Shown one piece after another: positions 11,008-21,723 of a stretch of 64,000 nt of DNA. The DNA comes from Atriophallophorus winterbourni (lineage: Eukaryota > Platyhelminthes > Trematoda > Plagiorchiida > Microphallidae), in assembly GCA_013407085.1 (NCBI GenBank), contig JACCGJ010000338.1, forward strand, positions 22,635-86,634. Reading direction: 5' to 3'. The notes under the pieces are model-generated. The model was given only the letters and a program-made list of their open reading frames with translations. It had not been told where the DNA came from and did not search any database. Each line of letters begins with the position of its first letter. The stretch's first letter is position 1. The translations under genes and the position numbers were made by a program.

Positions 11008-11635
11008 CGTCTTTTTGTGTTTAGGGATTCGGCTGTGATCGATGTCTGTTTTCCTACATTCAAGTGTGTACATATTCTTCTTCTATTTTGGCTCCTTTAT
11101 TGCGTTATTTCTTCTTTCCGTTTGTTACTCTGTGCAGCTAATTGTCCCGGTGTGCACTTTCATTTCGTTCCCGCACTTATTTCTAATCGCTACGTGTTCA
11201 CTCGCTTACTTGTCGTGTACTTTGATTCGATTTCGATGGCGTATCGATTTTTCATCAGGCTGCCCGTTTTGTCGTTCTTACCCGGAGCAATTATGGTCCT
11301 AGAGATGCGTGTCCAAAAATTCATGTCACCTGGGCTGGTGACTAAGCTACGCAGACAAACCAAACCATTGGGTTACTCTGTGGAAAACAGTCGTAGTCTC
11401 GTCGTAACATTCCTGGGGGTAGTCGCCTTTGAGGGAAATTCGAAAAAGGTGAATGGGTGTCGTGGGTAAGGATAGGCAGATCGTTTCTAGAAAACCCTGT
11501 CGTTTGTGTCCCGTGAAAGCTAAATGGACAACTATTTTATCCGTTTTCCAAGTTAATTAAAATTGTCGTTACTTTGAGTTTTATTGTTATATCTGTAAGC
11601 ACTGCTGGCCTGTGGAAGTGCTTTCAAAAGCTCGT
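11008..11635. other. No gene seen; possible 3' UTR of the preceding exon
   Basis: T-rich sequence with open but unconvincing frames. No clear AATAAA signal. Confidence 0.3.
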
Positions 11636-11759
11636 CTACAAAGCATGGTCATCCTACTACGAGAGCGCTGCTTGGATCGTGTACAGAATGGAAGATGGTT
11701 GTATTCCAAAAGATCACAAAGTCTACTGCACTTGCGGCACAAAGAAGTGTGTTAAAAAG

Positions 11760-12260
11760 GGGTGTCCGGTCACTTAATCGCCGATACTTTATCCCTAGAC
11801 ACTTAATCACCCGACATTTGATCCCCAAAATTAACCCCCACGTAATCACCAGTTTGATAACTTATGATTTTAAGAACTTCAATTTTTCCGTATCGCTGGA
11901 TTGCTCGAGATGTCATACCATGCAACGAAAAATAAGTGAACTAGGGATGAAAGCAGATAATGAGGCAGACGATGATTTACGCCTCATGATTGTGCCGTTG
12001 AATGATGCATTACAGTCACTCTTTTCTTGCCAACATCCCACAATGTGGACATTTCTTAACGGATTGCCGACAGTATACGGTCTCAGTTCTTCAAGCAAGT
12101 GCTGGGGTTCATATCAAACAGAAGAAGAAGTATGCTGAGATATTCGGATTCTTCAGAAGTTATCAAGCTGACTGACTGAAGATTAAGTGACTGGGGATGA
12201 AGTGACTTGAGGGTTAAATATCGGGGGATAAAATGTCTGGTGGTCAAGTGTCAGTAAACC
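11760..12260 (+). mobile_element. Mutator-like (MULE) DNA transposon, non-autonomous, 9-bp target duplication
   Basis: Flanked by perfect 9-bp direct repeats GTTAAAAAG (11751-11759 and 12261-12269). Joining the flanks restores the LINE frame around VCKRDMKAL. A 9-bp target duplication is typical of Mutator elements. The ends are long inverted repeats built from about 15-bp subrepeats such as GACACTTAATCACCC and GACATTTGATCCCC on the left, with the inverted set at 12175-12258. Internal sequence on the plus strand encodes a fragment (ELGMKADNEADDDLRLM, HPTMWTFLNGL) that resembles the C-terminal part of MULE transposases, where a GL...Y/D...R stretch and a helical region follow the catalytic core. 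No DDE core is left, so movement would depend on a relative. Confidence 0.8.
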
Positions 12261-12361
12261 GTTAAAAAGATATGAAAGCTCTCGGTGTTGACCCTACGAG
12301 TTGGGAAGAACTTGCTGTTGACCGCCTACTTTAGACGCACTGTGTAAAGCATCATGTCCAA

Positions 12362-12455
12362 GGTAAGGTAAGAAAGCACAAGCCTGACCTAGGGAAAGTG
12401 CCGCACAGTCAGAGACTCACGTGGGCGATATTACTGTCAGGTTGCCCATGCTGGG
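12362..12455 (+). repeat. Family X repeat, core only, inside LINE tail
   Basis: GAAAGCACAAGCCTGACC through GTCAGGTTGCCC interrupts the LINE sequence between CACTGTGTAAAGC and GCTGGGAATGAG, whose consensus is continuous at 2.4 kb. This shows the core alone behaves as an insertion. CATG occurs on both sides and could be a short target duplication, but the edges are uncertain. Confidence 0.55.
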
Positions 12456-12715
12456 AATGAGCAGATACAGCTATTGGTTGCCGAACTCAGATTACGCCTC
12501 CGGCGTGCTACTGACGCCGATCGACCGAGTACTGCATGTCGCCGTGAGCGCGGCGAGAAAGATTGTCACTCCCGAATCGGGGTGTTTTTGGTCATTCCAA
12601 AAGCGGAGGAGCGTGAATCCATCATGCGCTTGTGATGTACATCCACGGTCGATATCGATCGAAGCAGGCCAAGAACTGCTGGCCAACTCGCGTGTGAGTG
12701 CCACGACCTTTACTG

Positions 12716-13734
12716 GATTGGTTTATTAACTGAATAAATAGCACAAAGTCTGTATAGCAATTAAAACTCACATTATCCGTCCCCCATCAATATTGATTGA
12801 TGATGGATCGATAGTGAATTCGCACTACAACTTCCCCTTGAAAAATGTGGAATGATTTAATGATGCTTCGAATATCGTAGTTAGACATCTAAACGGGTGT
12901 TCGATGGCCTGATTCGTGTTTTATAAACTGTGGTTCGTTGCTGTCTCTGCGACGATGAGATGTCGCTCTTGTCTGAAGTGCACGATCGAAGGTTGGTGAT
13001 CCGATCCGTACTACGGAAGAAATTAAGTGCGCTTGACCAAGCGAAGGCGACAGTTTCGATCATTCACGGGAGATTTCTCCGGCGTCCAAGCCGATCGCAA
13101 CTTCATATGTTAGAAAGCAATCTGTACGAATTTTCATAGAGCCTGAAATTCCGTGAAGAGATTACTAAATTTTATCCTCTGCATCGATCAATTGTAACCC
13201 GCTATACTATTCGAACGGAATTTCGCTTGTTTGCACATGCGGTGCTCTTCTAGAAAATGTCTGGATGTGTGATCAACACCCAGTCTTTGTGCCCTCCGAT
13301 GGTCACAGTGGATTAAGATATCGTCTTATTCCACCGTGAGTGTAGCTTTGCCCTCTGTGACAAATTACCACGACTCTTGATTAACCCCCAAGGCAGGTGA
13401 TTGGCTATTTGTTTGCGACTTTAGTTTGCAAAGTACCCGGGGCATCTCAAGCAGTTGTCTGAGGTTCATTGCGTTGATTGATAAGTGCGATTATCACTGC
13501 CTGTTTGCTGCTATTTTTCAAGTTTACTATTGGAGAAATCTGTCTGATGGTAGTACTTGTTTTCGCAAACGCTCTATCAGCAAAACCGATTGGTTTCTAG
13601 TACACCCGTCGTTTGCTGTTGAGAGAAACACGGCAGATCGCGTGGAGTGAAATGACGAAAGATGCTGATAGTGTGATTGATTTCATGTTCCCGACAAAAT
13701 GCTCTTCCCATATTCAAAGTTGTAATGGTCTAAA
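12716..13734. other. No gene seen
   Basis: Unique sequence without recognised motifs. Confidence 0.4.
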
Positions 13735-14199
13735 AAGCATTTAGCTTAACAATAACCATAGGATGGAGTTATGAGGTATATACAATAAAAAGAAGAACAG
13801 GGAAACTCATGTAGTGTAAATCGTATCAAAATTTGGGTTTTCTCCCAAGTATTTGTCCAAATTAGCTTTAAAAATATCCACGTTGGAGGGGAGGGTGTTC
13901 CATGTGAAACTTACACGTACAACATACGGATATCTTCGACAGTTCAGTCTTGAAGTGGGAATAAGCACTGTAAGTTCATGTTTCCGACTGGGACGGGGTA
14001 GCGAGAGCGTGAAAAGTTTGGACAAGGGATGGTTAGGGACGTGCATAATGTTGTATATCAGTATGAGGTCACCTCTTAGTCGACGACAGCGAAAGTTGAA
14101 AAGATTGAGACTCCTTAAACGTTCTTCATATGGTTTAGCAGCTAGTCCGGATACAAGCTTTGTAGTTCCCTTGAAAATTGTTGGGCATTGTAAAGTCAA
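13735..14199 (-). pseudogene. CR1-type non-LTR retrotransposon, C-terminal fragment and 3' UTR
   Basis: Minus-strand frame 14199-13807 encodes the usual tail after the CR1 reverse transcriptase: TKLVSGLAAKPYEERLRSLN, RRLRGDLILIYNI and FTWNTLPSNVDIFKANLDKYL. The flanking AAGCATTTAGCTTAACAATAACCATAGGATG (13740-13770) is repeated at 32.05 and 55.8 kb, so it is probably 3' UTR of the same family. The RT core is absent. Confidence 0.85.
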
Positions 14200-14282
14200 C
14201 CAATTTATTCACAAAATGTGATGAAATACCTGTTTTTTATCAAATTGCAGACACTGACCCAAAGTATCTGTGTTCTTTCAAT

Positions 14283-14345
14283 TTTTCAGCCTGTGATGTA
14301 CATCCATGGCTGACATCGATCGAAGAAGGCCAACAGCAGCTTATT
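14283..14345 (+). repeat. LINE family A 3' tail fragment
   Basis: TGTGATGTACATCCATGGCT and GACATCGATCGAAGAAGGCC match the tail at 2.2 and 12.6 kb. Nothing else of the element is visible here. Confidence 0.6.
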
Positions 14346-14621
14346 TGTCGTTTCTGTGGCATAATTGAATATCGGTACTTGTTGTTTTTAATGATAATGA
14401 TTATTGGATTCCAGCTTGCCCGACTGAGGCGAACGGACTCCGTAACGCTCACTCCGAACTCCTCGACGATGGAGATTATGTCGCTGGTCGAACTCATCAC
14501 ATAGATCGATATAATATAATTTGCATTCTCGTGAAAGACGTTCCTACTTGAAAAAAGATCGTGCGCTCTTTTCGATGCTATGGACCTTCACTCTTGTACT
14601 GTTTTTTATTATGTATCTATG

Positions 14622-14840
14622 TACGAAATTACAAGCCTGATCCAGCCAAATTGCCGCACAGTCATAGAGTGTGCGTGGACTAAGATACCGTCAGGTTGCC
14701 CATGTCCCGACATATATAGAATATAATGAAAAGATGGCAGTGTGTCTACATCCTGTTTCCACATGTAGCTCAATACTTTGAGAAAATCATTATAGCACAA
14801 TGCCACTTCGTTCTTAGTATTAAAATTAAGATCTGTTGAA
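14622..14840 (+). repeat. Family X repeat, long form, diverged
   Basis: Core GAAATTACAAGCCTGATCC to GTCAGGTTGCCCATG, followed by a diverged arm ending ATTATAGCACAATGCC. Confidence 0.5.
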
Positions 14841-14958
14841 TAAAGTAACGCTTTTGTTGTTTTTTGCTGTAACTGCTGTTTCGTTGCTTTTCTGCCCTCC
14901 AAACTTGCTTTTATGAATCAGGTTCAGAACATGGCAATATTTGGCTTCTCGACCTTAA

Positions 14959-15181
14959 CCCTTTGTCTACTGACGGTAACTCTAGTTACCACCTCAAACA
15001 AGCAGTCGATTACTCAGTAGCTCCTGTCGGTACCTTCAGTCACCATCGGAGTGCATTTGTCAGGCGGCGTCTGGCATCTGATTCATAAAAATTAATCATG
15101 TTTTATTTATTTATACCATAATTAAGCAGAATAACACAAAATATCATAAAATACGTATATCCAATTACCGTAGACAAAGGG
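14959..15181. mobile_element. piggyBac-type MITE with TTAA target duplication
   Basis: A 223-bp element with inverted ends CCCTTTGTCTAC. The left end continues TGACGGTAA, and the right end read inward continues GGTAATTGG. TTAA lies immediately outside on both sides (14955-14958 and 15182-15185). CCC-starting ends at TTAA are the signature of piggyBac elements. The interior is AT-rich and non-coding, so this is a non-autonomous copy. Confidence 0.8.
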
Positions 15182-15592
15182 TTAAAGCTAACTCGCTGCT
15201 CGAAGGCCAATCAAACTTGATAAAAATATCACATGACCGCTAAGTTCCATCCTCGTATTCAAAATTTTAAACAAATTGTAGTTGGATAAATGCATGGGAT
15301 TTCGTACAAAAAAAGTTACGTATAAACGAGGTCATGCTAATTTAGCAGTTCTGACGATTGGCGTAATGAAGCCAAATTTGTAGTCAACTCTGCTGGAAAG
15401 TTCCAACGCTTGGCTACCGCACCAACCAAACGTGAACACATTAGACTGTTCGTCTCAATGTCCGATAATTGGTTGTTTTAGTCACGTGACACGCGTTATT
15501 TAAACTTCTATTCAAGGACTAGCTAAATTTGCGCTAGAGACACTGCGCACTTGTACCCGGCTCACTGAACATATAGAAGTGCAGGCCCGTTG

Positions 15593-15733
15593 TTAAACAC
15601 GGTCGATCGAACGTTCTGGATGACTCATTGTCTGAGTTTTGGCCTGACATCGTGGGCACCTGGCTGGTTCTTTGTTTAGACATGTCTGGTAGAAGGTGCA
15701 GTCTCGGCAGCAAGACTGGCGGTGTATCGCCAT
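15593..15733 (-). CDS. Short Cys-rich ORF, unknown
   Basis: 46 codons from an ATG in a CC-ATGG context. The pattern is CC-x2-C-x5-C then ARCPRC, giving six cysteines within 24 residues and a zinc-knuckle-like look. I do not recognise it. It could be a remnant of a retroelement zinc-binding segment or a chance ORF. Confidence 0.2.
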   Translation of the reverse strand: MAIHRQSCCRDCTFYQTCLNKEPARCPRCQAKTQTMSHPERSIDRV

Positions 15734-16034
15734 GGTTTTCACACGCGCGCGCACGCACAACGGGGTAACAAAAAAACGAGGCGATCAATCTGCCGAGCTC
15801 TCAAACCATCGAACGAGTCACGATCCTATCTCCATTGTGATTTGGCCTGAAAGATGGGTCTCATGCACTTCATCATTGAGGTACTTTGACTCTCTGTTTT
15901 CAACCATGGTTTCATCAGCTCTGTTTCGTATTTGCATTTTTATCAATTTACTTTTATTTGACAACACAACACTGGTCTTTAGAAGTGTTTCATCGCTTGG
16001 CGCGGTGTCACTGCGATTCTGTATTTAAATACCG

Positions 16035-16440
16035 TGGTTCCTCAAAGTTATACTTGTATGCCACTGTTATATAGGGTTCGTACAACGAACCACGATGTTC
16101 AGACACAAAATCACAAAGTGATTCTTGGTCAAGCACTCGAGGCGCTTATGGATGACCAAAGTAATGTGTTGCTCACATCCCCATCCCTTACACACCACTA
16201 CCGGTTTCTGGCTGTTTACCGTCGTCAGGTGGAGACAGTAAGATCAGGTTCAGGAGCCTTGAAACAGTGGTTAAAGTGTTAAAACAAAGTTAACTGTATG
16301 CCACTGTATATAGGGTCGTAAACGAAAACCACGAGGTTCAGACACAAGAATCACAAGTGATGCATTCTTGGTCAAGCACTCAAGGCGCTTATGGATGACC
16401 AAAATGATGTGTTGCTGTTGTGTGCATTTCTATCAAACGT
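16035..16440 (-). repeat. Hammerhead retrozyme-like units in tandem, period about 240 bp
   Basis: TGCCACTGTTATATAGGG-type landmarks at 16059 and 16299 give a 240-bp period. Unit 1 is complete, with AATCACAAAGTGATT and GGTTCGTACAACGAACC hairpins and a hammerhead at 16195-16232. Unit 2 stops before its ribozyme at about 16420. This is the cleanest tandem copy in the window. Confidence 0.7.
16195..16232 (-). ncRNA. Type-I hammerhead ribozyme motif
   Basis: Minus strand: CCAC-CTGACGA-CGGTAAACAGCCA-GAA-ACCGGT-A-GTGG. The T to C change in the core falls on the one free position (N7), so CUGANGA is kept. Stem I and the 2-bp stem III pair perfectly. The stem II closing pair is again C opposite A. 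Confidence 0.6.
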
Positions 16441-16784
16441 GCAAATACGGTTTTTCTCTTCAACCACTCTACATGTATGTGGGCCACATGTGATTAAACA
16501 GGTTGGCCTAGCAAACATTATCCGTGAGCCTATTCAAATGTCTTCCTGGTATCCTTTTCGGTGTATGATCGTCTCCACCAACTCAGCTGGATATGCTTGT
16601 ACACCTGATCTCCGTTTTCGCAGTGTGAACGCTCTGTTTTATGTCATTGCGTTTCTTCAACCGATTCCAAATTTGTTCACTGGCACACCTAGTTGTTATC
16701 GTCACCACCTAATGATAGTAAACAACCCGAAATCGATAGTGGAATCAGTGTATAGGATGTAAGGATTCAAAGATTGGTCACATC

Positions 16785-16872
16785 GGCGTGTTGACCACTG
16801 GGCCTGGAATCACACTGTGATTCAGTGTTTGAACGCCGTAGTTCGTTGTACGATACATAATTAACAGTGGTT
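16785..16872 (+). repeat. Retrozyme-like unit fragment, opposite orientation
   Basis: GAATCACACTGTGATTCAG, GTTTGAACGCCGTAGTTCG and ATAATTAACAGTGG match the unit in the ribozyme-sense direction. No ribozyme core remains. Confidence 0.5.
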
Positions 16873-18588
16873 TCAAAGTCAAACCTTGACTATAATGTCA
16901 ACGCAACTCATGTTTGATCATTACAAATAATGATGAAGCGATAATAAGCTCGCCGGAGCTGTGACCCTGTATCGGGGATTGTTAGTACACGAAGGATAAA
17001 ACACGAAAACAGCGATCTTTCGTGCATGACTCTCGTTACGACAAGTTATGTTCACCAGGACCTACCAACGCTGGTAGTATCAACACTCGTGAACAAAGCT
17101 CTAACATCGGAACCGCTCCTATGCGTCTTGTGAAGTCTTACGCATTCTTAAGGAATGAGATCAAATTACCGAATAACTGTTTACACAACCTCGCTGACTC
17201 GTGTTTAGTATATCTCGTGAGAAACGTTTGTTTCTAATAAGTAGTATGTTAAAGCGTACCTGCATCCCCCGCAGTGAAATAACATTAATGCAGCGCACTA
17301 ACGTCCGTATTTAAACTCATTTGATTTTTACGCAGTTGTATATGAGGATATTTTCAATGGCTAACTTGTGCGAGGTGATGTATGATTATTCTCAGTTGAA
17401 AACCAATGTACCTCTATAAACTAGCCTCCCATAATCACACCGCTGTGGCCCAAGTGTTCGGCTTCTTCAGCACGAAGCGGTGTAGATTATATGAGTTCAC
17501 CCAAAGGACAGGGTGCTAGGTTGTCACAGCTATTTTCTCCTCATTGTCGGAGCCCATCGTTAATCTTGTTACGATGAGGAAATAGGGATAATCACATTTA
17601 TCAAAGGGTACTACTGGATTTCACCTTGGGCATTCAGATTGTAAGGCGCACGTTTTATCAACTCTGCCGTCAGGGCCTGAATCATTCAAATCCTACTCTT
17701 GATACTTTCCCGCAACATGGGAAGATCTCTTGGAGTACACCATAAACTTGTCTTGATTATAAATTTCGCTTAGAACTATATGTCCTTGCGATTTGCACAA
17801 TTGAGCGTTTCGTATATACAGCTGCTAGAAACGCTTTTATATTCAAACTTTAAGGCCGTTTATTAATGAAAATGACAGCATGGTAGACTTGGTTTAGAAA
17901 TTAGGCACTCGACCGTGACCACTTAGGTTCGGTTACGGAAGACAATCTGTAAACTAAAAGCTTACTGAAACTTACACCATTAGTGCGAAGAACTAACTTT
18001 TGGCCATACACTTTGAAGGAATAGTGCAAAGCGATAATTTGAAGCAGGCGCTGCTTTTTGCCGCTAAAAGCGTGCAACCACCGCCGATCGACGGAATACA
18101 ACTTGTTTTGGAATTGATGTAGATGAGATTGTTCCTCCTGAATCGCCTTGTAGTTTTGTGAGAGATTGTAGAGTATGAGATAATTGCGATTGACAGAGAG
18201 TTGCCCACAACAAATCAACCAGTTAGCCGCTCCCCTTATTCGTAAAATGGGGGAAAGTATTTCTACTTTCTAGCTACTGGATAAGAATAAGCTAACTCAG
18301 TCCTCAGATAACTGTTATGTGAGCGGTAGTTAGAAATCGTCATAGCTGTCCGATGATTCGCTAACACAGATGCCGCTCCATTTTTTGTGATTGCCTTATA
18401 CTTCGGAGTGATATGGTGTGTTAGACTCAATGATTATAAACATTGGTCATCTTCATTCGGCTTATTTTTTTAATTACCTTAAAATGTAACCAACGTGCAG
18501 CGAGGCCCAACACTGCATCAAAGCATCTTTTCAAATTTCCATCATTGGCTCAGTGTTGTAAAGATGCATTAGCTTCAAGTATCTCAGC
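16873..18588. other. No gene seen; left single-copy flank of the duplicated block
   Basis: Unique sequence without recognised domains. It ends exactly where homology to 43,155 onward begins. Confidence 0.4.
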
Positions 18589-19635
18589 GGTACAATGTCC
18601 AGCAACTTCAACTGGACAAATCATGCGACGTCTCAGTTCATAAAATTTTACCGGTTTTCACTATAAGCTCCACCTTCGTTCTCTCTCCATCCCTCATAAG
18701 GTAGTTGAACTTTTTCCTACATTGTTCCGCACCTCCTTTAAGCATCCCCACCATTTTTTCAAATGTTCTGGATAAGGATTTACAGCTACTCAAAAGAGGT
18801 ATTAAGGTTATTACAAGTTTAAGCCGCGTATCCTCGGATTTAATTCGAGACACGATCGTCGATTCAGTGAATAAGACGACTGATCAAAGTCATCTCATCT
18901 GATGATGCACATTCACTGCCAAACATCCGTATTGCCTGCAGGTAATTCGCCTCTACCCGAAGTTAACATTTTCTTCGTTATTCAAGAAACGAAAACTTCA
19001 GAAATTCACTTGTCCTTTACTTGACTCGACACCTGGTTAACCGATCAAACGCTGTTCATCATTTAAATCGGCGACTGACAATTTGAAACCTGGTGTAAAG
19101 TGTTCTTAGTGATTTTTTCTTAATTTTGTGTGTTTAATTTATTTTGGTTGCTGAGAATTCGTGCACATGAATAAAGGTATTTTGTTCCTCAATGTAATGG
19201 AAGCGAAACGTTACCAATAAACTACTCTCACCGATTCATTACAAACTTTTTTTCATGATTATTTTGTTCCTCTTCTTCATAAACAGCTGATTGGTTACTC
19301 TGCTCAGCTGATACTCTTCGCTAACGTTCCAAAACTCAAATGTAAATAGGAACATTGTATCACAAATTAACAATATGAAACAGGAGGATAGAAACTAAAA
19401 AATACAAGCATGAGTTCACAAATGTTCATTCGGTTAATTCCTGACAGTTGTAGAAAAAATGGCAACATTACTCGGAAAGGGAATATGAGTAGAATACAAT
19501 GGATTATTAGAAACCAGGAGTTCGCCAAAAGCGGTCGTACATTTAGCGAAATAACACACCGGGGAGGGGGGTACGAGCGTAGATCACGGAAAACCGCTGA
19601 GCAAAGACCGATACGGTGGAATACGCTTGGCGTGC

Positions 19636-20087
19636 TCAATCTTGTGCACTCGATCGGGTAACTGAACTGTCACAGCAGCCACGTCCAGATTTTCGAGCAC
19701 TTTTGTTGAAACTGTTTGTGGTGTAGGCTCTGGAACGTAGCTGCACCGGGCTTGGGTCCCGTTCGAAGACGAGTTGTGCTAGTGATCCATGACAAGCTTT
19801 GCGTTTGAACGCTCCGTTTGAGTCCCCATTGGAGGTGACCACCTTAGCTGGAGAACACGCCGTGGAGCGAAATAGGCTGGGATTTGAGCGGATCGTCTCG
19901 GACGGTGTGTCTGTAGCCAAACAGAAAAATTGCCGCAGTGTCCCCGAGTCGAAACAATGCAGTCGATTGAGCAGTTTCAGTGCTTGGGCATATAGGCTGG
20001 AATCGGATGAATGATTATTCGCACAAACGCTTTCCAGCTCTGAAAGCGCCTCCAAGTAGCTCGTTGAAAAGTGACAAGGATACGCAT
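19636..20087 (-). CDS. Nuclear receptor-like gene, last exon (copy A): LBD helices 9-11
   Basis: Exon starts after an acceptor (CTGTCCCTGTCCGGAAG on the minus strand) and ends at the stop at 19636. It completes the phase-1 donor of the 21,724-23,638 exon, giving an Asn at the junction. AYPCHFSTSYLEALSELES fits the loop and helix 9 of nuclear receptors. ALKLLNRLHCFDSGTLRQFF followed by TDTPSET fits helices 10-11 of NR2-type receptors, where RLP.LR......LFF and .TPI.T are usual. After this the frame continues about 90 residues without a clear AF-2 helix. Compared with copy B all six base changes are synonymous, which supports the frame and shows constraint. A possible AATAAA (TTTATT at about 19137) lies downstream. 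Confidence 0.65.
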
Positions 20088-20523
20088 CTTCCGGACAGGG
20101 ACAGAAAAGGTAAAAGCAGGTAAATACTTTCCAACAAAGATTACTTTAATCGTATAGGATAGCAAGACGAATGCATGAATTGTGTAACAAATTATACAGA
20201 AAGTCTGTTCATTTTCAAATAATTTGCCTTTAATTCTGACTGGCTGGTTCTCACACTCCATTTTCCGAATCCGCGAGAAGGCATCCCTCTTCTCCGTTCT
20301 TCGTTTTAGTGACAACATTATAGAATATAAACCACTAATCTATGTATGAAATGTAGCATGTCACGTTTATCAAGCCCGTAACTTCAGCAATTAGCCACTA
20401 TCCTTAAATTCAAGTACTCCGTTTACCGCTTAGCATACCATTCCATATAGCACAACGATACGGGGATTATAAATAAATTAGGAACGCATCTGCATATGTG
20501 GCGACGTCGACTAGTTCTACATA

Positions 20524-20685
20524 CAGTCAAATCTTGTTACTGGGTCCCGCCATGTACCATAGTGGCGAGATTTGATTGTAAGGCCGTTTGTACGAACCCC
20601 GGTTTTTATGCCACTATTATGCCCTCTGCCGGGACCGAGTAAAGGTGGTACAGTAGCGAGGTTGCATGGTAACGAGATTTGATTG
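20524..20685. mobile_element. Tc1/mariner or pogo-like MITE (copy A)
   Basis: Inverted ends CAGTCAAATCTTGTTAC and, from the right, CAATCAAATCTCGTTAC. A TA dinucleotide precedes the left end; the right flank is CA, one change from TA. A third copy of the end (GAGATTTGATTG followed by TA at 20,567-20,580) lies inside, suggesting a rearranged or nested element. No coding capacity. Confidence 0.5.
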
Positions 20686-21339
20686 CATTCCCTTTCGCGT
20701 TCGTATAAAAATGTTCACGCGGGATTCTTTACCTTTCATCGGTATTCGTTAATGCCGAATCGGACGTTTGCATCTCGACTTTGCGAGCAAAATTAGGAAA
20801 CACCAAGTTGATGGATTGGCTTTTGACATAAAATGACTCCATTCAGCTTTGGCATAGTTAAGACCCAGCACTCAATATTCTAGATTTTATAGCTGTCGAT
20901 AAGAAACAGGGGAATAAAAAATCATCATGATTGACTGCATTATAACGGTAGAAAGTGCCGACTGCATAACTGCTATAGAACACGATCATAATCCAAAAAA
21001 GCTACTGAATATGTAGAAGATTGAACAAGGTGAATAATCTGCATTGACCGTACATTGTTTGCAACGGTGGGTGAGACAGAAAAAACTCAAGTCCAGTTAC
21101 TTGTAGGAGGGGGAACTCACATGCGAACACTTTTATATCACATAAACCGGGATGAGTGTATCAGTGGAAGAAGTAATTTTTTCCCTTATAAGATCATTTT
21201 GGCCTATTGAGCTGGTCCTAATCCCCGTTTTCCTTAAAACGACGCCGTGTAGGTGATATGACGTCACCCTCGGGAGAGGATGCTAGTCGCGGTCAGTGTC
21301 CCAACTATTTTAAGTCCTCGTTGTGCTCCTGAGTACGGT

Positions 21340-21475
21340 GAAGATGTGGGATAAGCACATTCTTGGAAATGTCTAACCGCAGCGGAATTCAAACCTGGAC
21401 TGTCCAATTGGAAGTTGGACGACACTTTCCCGAGGTCATTGCGACCAGATGAACTAAATCATGCGAAAATCAGGA
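21340..21475 (-). repeat. tRNA-like (SINE-type) remnant, copy A
   Basis: On the minus strand TCCAACTTCCAATTGGAC then GTCCAGGTTTGAATTCCGC resembles anticodon and T arms; the B-box consensus is GGTTCGAATCC. The same unit with a better B box is at 30,180-30,275. Confidence 0.35.
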
Positions 21476-21723
21476 AGTTTCCCAGTCATCACGCTAGCAT
21501 CATCGAACAAATCTCTGATTCTTATGCTGTTTCAATGAACTGATGAAATGGACTCCGTTTTATTTCGTCGCGGGAGTGACACGATTCAGTTTAGCTGATA
21601 ATTTACAATAGTTTAGTTGTTTACAAACTTTATCGTGTTTGATTAAAAATGACGAGACCCAAGCTCTGTCATGTGAGAAGGATTGATATGCACACAAATA
21701 TTAAATGGTAGCAATTTACTTAC

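Larger units (their letters stand above)
11636..12715 (+). pseudogene. LINE family A 3' fragment split by two insertions
   Basis: Plus-strand remnant of the family at 2.2-3.8 kb. Pieces in order: the VYRMEDGCIPKD block (about 11685-11718), a CTTGCGGCACAAAG equivalent of the LRYKDVC block up to 11759, KDMKALGVDPTSWEELAVDR (12264-12330), and the 3' tail (12450-12715) with GACGCCGATCGACCGAGTAC and GTGATGTACATCCACGGTCG. A Mutator-like element (11760-12260) and a family X core (12362-12455) are inserted inside it. The insertion order is therefore clear: LINE first, both others later. Confidence 0.75.
20088..21723 (-). other. Intron of the nuclear receptor-like gene (copy A)
   Basis: GT at 21723-21722 (CTCAAA|GTAAGTA) and AG at 20089-20088 on the minus strand. 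Contains the 20,524-20,685 MITE and the tRNA-like repeat at 21,340-21,475. It differs more between copies than the exons do. Confidence 0.6.

Noticed and set aside
18638..18853. 71-residue basic ORF in copy A
   Set aside because: Copy B carries frame-breaking indels in the same stretch.
18898..18905. CTGATGATGC resembling a hammerhead core
   Set aside because: No GAAA box or pairing stems follow at the right spacing.
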